NCBI GenBank assembly: GCA_947074265.1 | Contig: CAMTPD010000099.1 | Location: 1 to 6,279, forward strand | Direction: 5' to 3' | Length of the DNA: 6,279 bases | Origin: an uncultured Porphyromonadaceae bacterium | GTDB lineage: Bacteria > Bacteroidota > Bacteroidia > Bacteroidales > CAMTPD01 | In this document: positions 1-6,279 of the stretch, in pieces | How the letters are laid out: each line of letters opens with the position of its first letter | Position numbering within the stretch: the first letter of the stretch is position 1 | The notes under the pieces: model-generated | The model's input: only the letters and a program-made list of their open reading frames with translations | The model's database searches: none | Told to the model about the DNA's origin: nothing | Translations under genes and position numbers: made by a program

Positions 1-51
1 AGCTCACTTAACCATTCTTTTTGTACCAATATTAAATTCATTTTCATTCGT

Positions 52-3000
52 ATGAAAAATTACACACGGATCAACAACCTTACGGGTTGGCTTGTTTGCG
101 CCATTGCATGCACGGTATACTTGCTTACGATGGAGCCTACGGCAAGTTTTTGGGATTGCGGCGAGTTTATCGCCTCTGCTAATAAGCTGGAAGTAGGACA
201 TCCGCCGGGAGCTCCATTTTTTATGATAGTGGCCAATGTGTTCTCACATCTCACCTCCGACCCTACGCAAGCAGCACGAATGGTGAATACCATGTCGGCT
301 TTGGCCAGCGGTTTTACCATCTTGTTTCTCTTCTTTACCATTACACACCTGGTGCGTAAAGTAGTCGCAGGCAATCAGTCTTCGCTGTCGGCCGCACAAA
401 TTACGGGTATTATGGGAAGCGGTATCGTAGGTGCGCTCACGTATACATTTACCGACACATTCTGGTTTTCGGCCGTAGAAGGAGAAGTGTATGCACTTTC
501 GTCGCTATTTACTGCTGTAGTATTCTGGCTCATTTTAAAGTGGGAGGAAAATGCAGATAAGCCTACGGCCGATAAGTGGATCATTCTCATTGCCTACCTC
601 ATGGGCTTATCGATCGGTGTACACTTGCTTAATTTGCTTTGTATTCCGGCCATGGTTTTGGTGTATTACTTCAAGAAGACATCTACTCCAAACCTTAAAG
701 GAATCGGGTTATCACTGCTTGCTTCATTTGCCATTGTGGGTGTGATGATGTATGGCATTGTACAAGGTCTTGTCAAGGTATGCGGCTATACCGAACTATT
801 CGCTGTTAATGTATTGCGAATGCCTTACGACAGCGGAGTCTTTATTCATTTGATTCTTTTGGCTGGTGTTTTGCTGTGGGCCATCTACGAAACAATGCGT
901 CCTACAATCCACATGTTGCGGATAAAGATCTTGTTTATCTTGGCTGTTATCCTGCTGGGAATCCCGTTTATCGGAAACGGTTTCATCATTCCGATCGTGC
1001 TTATTCTTACTCTTGCAGGTGCTTTGTTTAAATTCAAAAACCTACCGATCAAGACTTTAAACACTACTTTGTGTGCGCTGCTTGTTATTGTTATCGGTTA
1101 CTCCTCGTACGCAACCATTATGATTCGTGCCGCTGCCGACACGCCAATGAATCAGAATGATCCGTCCGACATCTTTACGTTGCGCTCTTATCTGGCTCGC
1201 GAGCAGTATGGTTCTACACCATTGATCTACGGTAAGACTTTTGCTTCGGAAGTGGAGATGGCCGGTAACCCTTGCCAACCGGTATCGAAGAATGCAACTC
1301 CGGTGCGCAAGCGAATACAAAAGACAAGCAACGACCAACGCGACGAATACATTGTTGCCTATGAAAGCTCCGACTATGCGTATGTAGATGCGCTTAATGT
1401 GTTCTTTCCGCGGATGTACAACAGTATGTCGGCGCACTTTATAGATGGATACAAGCAATGGAGCGACTTTAAGGGTACGCCGGTAAAGATCTCGGTGTGT
1501 GGAGAAGAGAAGGTTGTGATGCAACCGACGTTTGCCGAAAATCTGCGCTACTTCTTCTCCTATCAGGTCAACTTTATGTATTGGCGCTACTTTATGTGGA
1601 ATTTCTCGGGCAGACAAAATGATATCCAAGGTCATGGCGGTGCGGCGTACGGAAACTGGATTACGGGAATAAAACCGATCGATGCTTTCCTTACGGGACC
1701 ACAAGATGATCTTCCCGATTTTATCAAAGACAATAAAGGGCACAATGTATATTACATGTTGCCTTTGTTGCTAGGAATTCTAGGTATTTTGTTCCTTCTC
1801 TATTCGAGCAAACGTGGTGAGCAAACGCTTTGGATCACGTCTTTGCTGTTTTTCATGACCGGATTGGCTATTGTTTTATACCTCAACCAAACTCCATTTC
1901 AAGTGCGTGAACGAGATTATGCGTATGCAGGCTCGTTTTATGCTTTCTGTATCTGGATTGGCTTTGGTGTTGTTGCCATTGCCAAGGGTTTGGAGAAAAC
2001 GGGAAAAGTAAAAGCAATGGTTGCTGCGTCGATCAGCTCGGTAGCCTGCTTGTTTGTCCCTTTGCAAATGGCTGCGCAAAACTGGGACGATCACGACCGT
2101 TCGAATCGTACCATTGCCCGCGACATGGGATACAACTACCTTTCTTCGTGCGACCAAGATGCAATCTTATTTACCTATGGCGATAACGATACCTTCCCGC
2201 TTTGGTATGCACAAGAGGTGGAAGGATACAGAACGGATGTGCGCGTCTGCAACTTGAGCTATTTGCAAATGGATTGCTACATCCAACAAATGCAAAAGCA
2301 GGCATACGAGTCTGCGCCGCTTCCGATCAGTTTTACTCCGGCACAGTATGCCAATCCGAAACTTGCGGGTGTTTATCTACTTGATCTGGTAAAGGATCCG
2401 CTCAATGTTGAAGATGCTCTGAAGTTTGTTACCTCAGAAGACAAACGAACTAAAACGATTCCTGGTACAACGACCGAGCTTGAATTTATTCCTTCGAGCG
2501 TACTAACGTATCCTGTTCAGAAGGAGTCTGTCATTGCGAATGGTGTGGTAGCTGCGCAAGATAGTGCGTCTATTCTCGATACGATTCGCTTCGACTTCTC
2601 GGGCCGAAACGCTCTTACAAAATCCAGCATTATGACGCTCGATATCCTGCAAACGAACAACTGGAAGAGACCGCTTTACTTTGCCGTTACTGTACCTCAG
2701 TCGGAACAAACGGGATTGTCCGACTATTTGCAGAAAGAAGGTATGACGAGCAGAGTGGTTCCGCTTGACACATCGAAACACAACAGTGATATCAATGCCG
2801 AAAAGTCTTATCATACCATAATGAATCAGTTTAAGTGGGGCGGATTAGACAAGCCCGGTGTATATCTCGACGAAACATCCTTGGGGCTTTGCCAAGGACT
2901 TCGTGGTATTGTTGCGCAAACTGCTGCTCAATTGATTGCCGAGGGTAAAGACGAGCAAGCGCTGAATCTATTGGATTACTCGGGCAAAATGATGCTTTAC

Positions 3001-3303
3001 GACAACGTTCCGCTCGACTTTAATGGTATTGATATTGCGAAATGTTACTTCGAACTCGGGCAAAACGAAAAGGCAGAAGAGGTACTCGACCGTATCGTTC
3101 AGTCGGCTTCGTCGGGGCTTCAGTGGTTCTTCAGGCTTAAGCCTTCACAGTTTGCATCCGTGTATAGAGATGTGCAACGAAACTTTGTCTTGATGCAGTA
3201 TGCACTTGCTACGGCTCAAGAAAATGAATCACAACTGGAAGCAAAGTATGCGAGTGAATTCAACAATTACTACATGAGAATGCAAGCTTTGCAGAAAAGA
3301 TAG
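52..3303 (+). CDS. DUF2723 / GT117-family membrane glycosyltransferase (protein O-mannosyltransferase-like)
   Basis: This 1083-residue inner-membrane protein belongs to the DUF2723 family, which includes the eukaryotic O-mannosyltransferase TMEM260. The expected role is transfer of a sugar from a lipid-phosphate donor to acceptors on the periplasmic side; the bacterial donor and acceptor cannot be read from sequence. Seen: the family N-terminus NNLTGW (8-13), a first membrane segment, then EPTASFWDCGEF (28-39) and GHPPGAP (49-55). D35 and E38 are the best candidates for the acidic catalytic motif that GT-C enzymes carry in their first outer loop. About nine or ten hydrophobic segments follow to residue 358, including GVHLLNLL (189-196). 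A large soluble loop (about 360-563) carries WNFSGRQND (516-524). Further membrane segments lie at about 567-587, 594-613, 626-647 and 653-673, with FQVRERDYAYAG (616-627) between them. The soluble C-terminal part has GDNDTFPLWY (710-719) and a helical TPR-like stretch at about 965-1030. The ATG at 52 lies just before the conserved NNLTGW, so I keep it despite no visible Shine-Dalgarno. The gene appears intact. The family call is firm; the mannose specificity is inference. Confidence 0.9.
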   Translation: MKNYTRINNLTGWLVCAIACTVYLLTMEPTASFWDCGEFIASANKLEVGHPPGAPFFMIVANVFSHLTSDPTQAARMVNTMSALASGFTILFLFFTITHLVRKVVAGNQSSLSAAQITGIMGSGIVGALTYTFTDTFWFSAVEGEVYALSSLFTAVVFWLILKWEENADKPTADKWIILIAYLMGLSIGVHLLNLLCIPAMVLVYYFKKTSTPNLKGIGLSLLASFAIVGVMMYGIVQGLVKVCGYTELFAVNVLRMPYDSGVFIHLILLAGVLLWAIYETMRPTIHMLRIKILFILAVILLGIPFIGNGFIIPIVLILTLAGALFKFKNLPIKTLNTTLCALLVIVIGYSSYATIMIRAAADTPMNQNDPSDIFTLRSYLAREQYGSTPLIYGKTFASEVEMAGNPCQPVSKNATPVRKRIQKTSNDQRDEYIVAYESSDYAYVDALNVFFPRMYNSMSAHFIDGYKQWSDFKGTPVKISVCGEEKVVMQPTFAENLRYFFSYQVNFMYWRYFMWNFSGRQNDIQGHGGAAYGNWITGIKPIDAFLTGPQDDLPDFIKDNKGHNVYYMLPLLLGILGILFLLYSSKRGEQTLWITSLLFFMTGLAIVLYLNQTPFQVRERDYAYAGSFYAFCIWIGFGVVAIAKGLEKTGKVKAMVAASISSVACLFVPLQMAAQNWDDHDRSNRTIARDMGYNYLSSCDQDAILFTYGDNDTFPLWYAQEVEGYRTDVRVCNLSYLQMDCYIQQMQKQAYESAPLPISFTPAQYANPKLAGVYLLDLVKDPLNVEDALKFVTSEDKRTKTIPGTTTELEFIPSSVLTYPVQKESVIANGVVAAQDSASILDTIRFDFSGRNALTKSSIMTLDILQTNNWKRPLYFAVTVPQSEQTGLSDYLQKEGMTSRVVPLDTSKHNSDINAEKSYHTIMNQFKWGGLDKPGVYLDETSLGLCQGLRGIVAQTAAQLIAEGKDEQALNLLDYSGKMMLYDNVPLDFNGIDIAKCYFELGQNEKAEEVLDRIVQSASSGLQWFFRLKPSQFASVYRDVQRNFVLMQYALATAQENESQLEAKYASEFNNYYMRMQALQKR

Positions 3304-3336
3304 GTTGTTCTGGTCTTTTTGAATCAGAGGATAAAC

Positions 3337-3389
3337 AAGAAATCCTCGTTTGAGCTCTTGATAAAAGAGTTTTCAAACGAGGATTTTTT
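3337..3389 (+). terminator. Intrinsic terminator after the membrane glycosyltransferase, possibly bidirectional
   Basis: A 14-bp perfect stem pairs 3340-3353 (AAATCCTCGTTTGA) with 3373-3386. An inner stem pairs CTCTT (3355-3359) with AAGAG (3365-3369). On the + strand the right arm runs into six T's (3384-3389), the classic intrinsic terminator form, 36 bases after the TAG stop of the upstream gene. Read on the - strand, the stem is followed by TTTCTTGTTT, a weaker T-rich tail, so it could also stop transcripts coming from the convergent pseudouridine synthase gene. Termination on + is well supported; function on - is inferred. Confidence 0.85.
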
Positions 3390-3397
3390 ATGCCTAT

Positions 3398-3422
3398 CCT
3401 TTTGCTTACAATTAGCAAAAGG
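3398..3422. other. Hairpin in the convergent intergenic gap
   Basis: A perfect 9-bp inverted repeat, CCTTTTGCT (3398-3406) and AGCAAAAGG (3414-3422), has a 7-base loop. It lies 9 bases past the TAG stop of the - strand pseudouridine synthase gene, the usual place for a 3' end hairpin. Neither strand has a run of T's directly after it, so it is not a standard intrinsic terminator by itself. It may stabilise the 3' end of the operon mRNA, or work together with the larger hairpin next to it. Confidence 0.5.
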
Positions 3423-3431
3423 TATTTCAAA

Positions 3432-4112
3432 CTATTTGGTTACTGCCGTTTCAAACATTTTCCAAAGCGGATCGTTCGGAACCGGGGCTACAATATCTAT
3501 TTGTTCTTTCGATACCGGATGAACAAACGAAGCTCTACGCGAATGCAGGCTAATGCCTCCATCTTTGTTCGATCTGTCGAATCCGTATTTCAAGTCACCT
3601 TTGATAGGACATCCCATCTTGGCAAGCTGACAACGTATCTGATGATGACGCCCTGTCTTAAGATCTACTTCGAGTAAATGATAATTGTCGGAACTTGCGA
3701 TCAACTTGTAATGTAGAATAGCCTTTTTAGATTGGGGTTTCTCGGTAGGATAAGCATACGATTTATTTTGCTTCTCATTCTTTACCAAGTAGTGTACCAA
3801 CTCTCCCTCATCTTGCGACGGACGGTTGCGTACAATGGCCCAATAGGTTTTCTTTACACCACCTTCGCGAAACATTTCGTTTAGGCGAGAAAGTGCTTTA
3901 CTTGTCTTTGCAAAAAGAACCAATCCGCTAACGGGACGGTCAAGACGGTGCGTTACGCCAACAAATACGTTTCCGGGTTTGTTGTATTTTACCTTCAACC
4001 AATCTTTTACGATATCTGATAAAGGTTTGTCGCCCGTTTTGTCTCCTTGCACAATCTCCGAACAAGTCTTGTTAACGGCAATGATATGATTGTCTTCGTA
4101 AATAACTTCCAT
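3432..4112 (-). CDS. RluA-family RNA pseudouridine synthase
   Basis: This 226-residue cytoplasmic enzyme isomerises uridine to pseudouridine in rRNA or tRNA. Seen: the RluA signature HRLDRPVSGLVLFAKT (55-70) with the catalytic aspartate D58; KTYWAIV (88-94), whose Y90 fits the conserved active-site tyrosine; LKTGRHHQIR (151-160); GDLKYG (172-177); and LHSRRASF (189-196) near the end of the catalytic fold. No N-terminal S4 RNA-binding domain is present, so it is a catalytic-domain-only member, like RluA or TruC and unlike RluC/RluD. The ATG at 4112 begins 9 bases after the fabG stop, which argues for co-transcription as the last gene of the operon. The target uridine (23S rRNA or tRNA) cannot be decided from sequence, so no symbol is given. 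The family call is very secure, and the length is normal for this single-domain type. Confidence 0.95.
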   Translation of the reverse strand: MEVIYEDNHIIAVNKTCSEIVQGDKTGDKPLSDIVKDWLKVKYNKPGNVFVGVTHRLDRPVSGLVLFAKTSKALSRLNEMFREGGVKKTYWAIVRNRPSQDEGELVHYLVKNEKQNKSYAYPTEKPQSKKAILHYKLIASSDNYHLLEVDLKTGRHHQIRCQLAKMGCPIKGDLKYGFDRSNKDGGISLHSRRASFVHPVSKEQIDIVAPVPNDPLWKMFETAVTK

Positions 4113-4121
4113 GAAGCAATA

Positions 4122-4868
4122 TTACATATTCATACCACCACAAACGTGTACTACCTGACCTGTTACATATGCAGAAAGATCAGAAGCTAAATAAAGTGCT
4201 GTGTTTGCAACATCTTCCGGTGTACCGCCGCGACGCATAGGAATTGTTTCTGCCCATTTAGCTTTTACTTCGTCAGAAAGCTGACCTGTCATTTCTGTAA
4301 TGATGAAGCCCGGAGCAATTGCATTGGCACGTACGCCTCTTGAACCAAGTTCTTTTGCAATTGATTTAGCCAAACCGATCATACCAGCTTTAGAAGCTGA
4401 GTAGTTTGCCTGTCCTGCGTTACCAGAAACACCTACTACAGAGCTCATATTGATAATGCTACCAGTTTTTTGACGCATCATAATAGGAGTAACTGCGTGT
4501 ACAAAGTTAAATGCAGATTTTAGGTTTACGTTGATTACCATATCCCATTGTTGCTCTGTCATACGCATCATCAAACCATCGCGTGTAATACCTGCGTTGT
4601 TTACAAGGATGTCGATACGACCAAAGTCTTTGTGGATTTGCTCTACTACTTTGTGAGTATCTTCAAAGTCTGCTGCGTTTGAAGCATAACCTTTTACTTT
4701 AACACCCAATGCAGCGATTTCTTTTTCAGTTTCAAGTGCATTGTCATCGATCGAAAGATCTGTGAAAGCGATGTTAGCTCCTTCTTGTGCAAACTTAAGC
4801 GCAATTGCTTTACCAATACCACGAGCAGCACCTGTAACGATAGCTACTTTACCATCTAATAATCCCAT
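4122..4868 (-). CDS. fabG: 3-oxoacyl-ACP reductase FabG
   Basis: This 248-residue short-chain dehydrogenase/reductase has the length and motifs of FabG, which uses NADPH to reduce 3-ketoacyl-ACP to 3-hydroxyacyl-ACP in type II fatty acid synthesis in the cytoplasm. Seen: the nucleotide-binding TGAARGIG (12-19), NNAG (90-93), the catalytic asparagine N115 in NVNLKS, S143 in NMSSVVG, and the Y156-x3-K160 pair in GQANYSASK. The substrate-loop region IAPGFIITEMT (184-194) and the C-terminal YVTGQVVHVCGGM (234-246) also match FabG. All four active-site residues are present. The ATG at 4868 is 15 bases after the stop of the KAS III gene, and the spacer is A/T only apart from one base, with no clear Shine-Dalgarno. 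Its place directly after a KAS III gene supports a true fatty-acyl reductase over a generic SDR. Whether it is the cell's only FabG is unknown. Confidence 0.9.
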   Translation of the reverse strand: MGLLDGKVAIVTGAARGIGKAIALKFAQEGANIAFTDLSIDDNALETEKEIAALGVKVKGYASNAADFEDTHKVVEQIHKDFGRIDILVNNAGITRDGLMMRMTEQQWDMVINVNLKSAFNFVHAVTPIMMRQKTGSIINMSSVVGVSGNAGQANYSASKAGMIGLAKSIAKELGSRGVRANAIAPGFIITEMTGQLSDEVKAKWAETIPMRRGGTPEDVANTALYLASDLSAYVTGQVVHVCGGMNM

Positions 4869-4883
4869 AATATCTTTTATTTT

Positions 4884-5831
4884 TTAATCAAATTGAATCA
4901 AACATACGCCGGCTGAGTATCCACCGCCAAATACGGTAAGGACAATCTTATCGCCTTTCTTATATAGATCTTTGTTTTGCGCATACACCAATGCTGTACT
5001 TACCGAACCTGTATTACCAAGCTCTGCAATGTTAGATAAGAACTTTTCTTCCGGTAAGTTTAGTTGTTTCGCAATATTACTCATGATACGCATATTGGCC
5101 TGATGACCGATAAGGTATGAAAGATCGTCTAGTGTGTAGTTGTTGTTTTCTAAAATATCGAGTGTATTCTTCGCCATATAAGTACAAGCTTGAATAAATA
5201 CATCACGTCCGTCCGGCATTACAATACCACCGTCGCCAGGAAGAAGTTTTACTCCGTCTGGTCCTTTACCAATGTGTCCTAATCCTTGAGTAAAGATATC
5301 TACAATACGTGGCTCACCAGCTTTAACTTGTTCATTAGACAAGAAAAAGGCTGCCGCAGCATCGCCCCAAAGATGTCCGGCTTTCGGATCAGACTCATTG
5401 CTATAATAAGTATTGTGATCTGCCGATACAACCAAAGCTTTAGTTGCCTTGCCTGTAGCAAAATAGCCTTCTACAATTTCAAGTGCATTTAGAAAAGAGG
5501 AGCAAGCAGATGAGATATACACCACACGGGCTTTGTCTACATTAAACTTACGCTGTACTTCGTGTCCAAATGTTCCTACAGTATCGTATGGAGAATAAGA
5601 TGCAGCAATAATTAGATCTACATCTTCGATTGGATAAGGAAGAGTTTCAATAGCATTTTCAACAGCCGCGAAGCTCATGGTATTGATATTCTCATCTTCA
5701 GCAGCTTTTGATCGGGTTACGATCCCGGTACGTTGCTGAATCCATTCATTGGTTAGTCCGTTAACGTCTAAGAAGTAATCGTTATGAACTCTTTCTGAGG
5801 GTATATAAAACCCGGTTGCATTGATAAACAT
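4884..5831 (-). CDS. FabH-like beta-ketoacyl-ACP synthase III
   Basis: This 315-residue thiolase-fold enzyme should condense an acyl-CoA starter with malonyl-ACP, starting a fatty-acyl chain. The full KAS III triad is present: C110 in SSACSSF, H243 in GHQANMRI and N273 in GNTGSVS, matching Cys112, His244 and Asn274 of E. coli FabH. W30 and R34 in NEWIQQRTGI match the CoA-binding W32 and R36, which argues for a CoA-linked starter. WGDAAAAF (155-162) and the C-terminal FGGGYSAGVCL (301-311) are also typical. The N-terminus (INATGFYIPSERVHNDYFLDVNG) differs from the housekeeping FabH type I know in this phylum, so it may be a second, specialised paralogue. The E. coli gate Phe87 is not in the equivalent position (V85 by ungapped count from the cysteine). 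The start ATG lies 4 bases after the regulator's stop. I withhold the symbol fabH because the starter specificity is open. Confidence 0.9.
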   Translation of the reverse strand: MFINATGFYIPSERVHNDYFLDVNGLTNEWIQQRTGIVTRSKAAEDENINTMSFAAVENAIETLPYPIEDVDLIIAASYSPYDTVGTFGHEVQRKFNVDKARVVYISSACSSFLNALEIVEGYFATGKATKALVVSADHNTYYSNESDPKAGHLWGDAAAAFFLSNEQVKAGEPRIVDIFTQGLGHIGKGPDGVKLLPGDGGIVMPDGRDVFIQACTYMAKNTLDILENNNYTLDDLSYLIGHQANMRIMSNIAKQLNLPEEKFLSNIAELGNTGSVSTALVYAQNKDLYKKGDKIVLTVFGGGYSAGVCLIQFD

Positions 5832-5839
5832 ATGTTTAT
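5824..5839. promoter_or_regulatory. 16-bp perfect palindrome over the regulator stop / KAS III start codons
   Basis: ATAAACATATGTTTAT is its own reverse complement over all 16 bases. It covers the TAA stop of the TetR gene, the 4-base spacer and the ATG of the KAS III gene. The size and two-fold symmetry suit a TetR-dimer operator, and in mRNA it could fold over the start codon. Part of the symmetry comes from stop and start codons sitting in an A/T-rich gap, so chance is possible. Function is inferred only. Confidence 0.3.
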
Positions 5840-6279
5840 TTAATCTTTAGACCGTTGAATAATAAGTTTATGACATTCTCTTTTCTGCGTTGTTTCATTA
5901 CCTGATCATCACCGAGAAGACCTCTGATAAAAGGAACCTCAAGCCCCTTTACTGCATGATGCAGGATTGCTGCTGTAACTTCTGTATCTGGAATGAAAAA
6001 TATTCCTTTCGAAACACCTTCGTCCAACGTGCGTTTCAATATTTCAATCTCCTTCAAATCGAAGTTCTTACGAACCTTCTCAACTTTCCAGATATCTCTA
6101 AAGAAGTCAGCTCTTAATGTACCGTTACGTAATACGACGCGTTTTACCGCTTCCAGACGAGTATAAATTAACTCAATTAGTGTCTTATCAGGCGGAAGAT
6201 CTTTACTTTCTCCCTCAAGAAGAGATGTGTAAAGTTGTTTGAGTTCGGATTCTACTACAGCAAGATATATCTCATTCTT
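5836..6279 (-). CDS. TetR/AcrR-family transcriptional regulator (partial, N-terminal DNA-binding domain outside window)
   Basis: The frame is open from the TAA at 5836 to the right edge, giving 147 residues of the C-terminal part. The first visible residues, KNEIYLAVVESEL, match the point in TetR proteins just after the helix-turn-helix (YYHFKNK-type motif) where the ligand-binding domain starts. The rest is all-helical, ending in AAILHHAVKGLEVPFIRGLLGDD and a basic tail (MKQRRKENVINLLFNGLKIK). The only in-frame methionine seen is close to the C-terminus. A TTG at 6055-6057 could be mistaken for a start, but the TetR-like sequence continues upstream of it without a stop, so the true start is beyond 6279. 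The stop is 4 bases from the KAS III start, so the regulator probably heads that operon and may control it and itself. The ligand is unknown; an acyl-CoA or fatty acid is a guess from the neighbours. Confidence 0.85.
   Translation of the reverse strand, partial: KNEIYLAVVESELKQLYTSLLEGESKDLPPDKTLIELIYTRLEAVKRVVLRNGTLRADFFRDIWKVEKVRKNFDLKEIEILKRTLDEGVSKGIFFIPDTEVTAAILHHAVKGLEVPFIRGLLGDDQVMKQRRKENVINLLFNGLKIK

Larger units (their letters stand above)
3432..6279 (-). other. Probable operon: tetR-type regulator, KAS III, fabG, pseudouridine synthase
   Basis: Four genes run in the same direction with gaps of 4, 15 and 9 bases, leaving no room for internal terminators and little for promoters. The promoter must lie upstream of the regulator, outside the window, unless the gene order has internal starts within coding sequence. 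The 3' end is marked by the two hairpins at 3337-3422. Confidence 0.75.

Noticed and set aside
1..51. Possible Bacteroides-type promoter before the glycosyltransferase gene
   Set aside because: A TTTG occurs at 20-23, but no TAnnTTTG element is found at the expected distance; the segment is simply A/T-rich and the promoter may lie left of the window.
1057..1743. A 228-codon open frame on the - strand inside the glycosyltransferase gene
   Set aside because: It lies wholly opposite a clearly conserved coding region, shows no recognisable domain, and its sequence is what the antisense of membrane and loop codons would give. Other antisense frames at 1876-2157 and 2503-2814 were rejected for the same reason.
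3371..3456. Three copies of TTTCAAAC at 3371, 3425 and 3449
   Set aside because: The spacing is unequal (54 and 24 bases), one copy is part of the terminator stem, one overlaps a stop codon and one is inside the pseudouridine synthase gene; chance in A/T-rich sequence explains them.
3319..3677. Small + strand open frames at 3319-3522 and 3390-3677
   Set aside because: They run across the terminator hairpin and then antisense to the pseudouridine synthase gene, with no recognisable protein features.
5836..6057. A 73-residue small protein starting at TTG 6057
   Set aside because: The same frame continues upstream without a stop to the window edge and encodes TetR-like sequence, so this is only the tail of a larger regulator gene.

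Overview
The window reads as chromosomal DNA from a member of the Bacteroidota, most likely order Bacteroidales. The evidence is a very long DUF2723/GT117-type membrane protein with the family's hallmark N-terminus, AT-rich leaders without clear Shine-Dalgarno sequences, and a KAS III variant whose sequence resembles Bacteroidales proteins I recall. I cannot name a genus. Gene density is high, and I see no RNA genes, insertion sequences, CRISPR repeats or prophage genes.

Layout: bases 52-3303 (+) hold one large gene for an integral membrane glycosyltransferase of the DUF2723 (TMEM260-like O-mannosyltransferase) family. Bases 3304-3431 are a convergent intergenic gap with two hairpins, the first a strong intrinsic terminator. 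From 3432 to the right edge everything is on the - strand and tightly packed. In transcription order the genes are a TetR-family regulator (its start lies beyond the right edge), a FabH-like ketoacyl-ACP synthase III, the ketoacyl-ACP reductase FabG, and an RluA-family pseudouridine synthase. The gaps are 4, 15 and 9 bases, so they are probably one operon.

How the genes fit together: KAS III condenses an acyl-CoA starter with malonyl-ACP, and FabG reduces the resulting 3-ketoacyl-ACP. The pair therefore makes the first two steps of a fatty-acyl chain. A TetR regulator directly upstream suggests local control by a lipid or acyl-CoA signal. The pseudouridine synthase is probably a co-transcribed passenger. 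The membrane glycosyltransferase is transcribed separately toward the operon and has no evident functional tie to it.

Nothing here looks like a new defence or mobile system. The points most worth a second look are a 16-bp perfect palindrome spanning the regulator stop and KAS III start codons, and the missing aromatic gate residue in the KAS III substrate tunnel.
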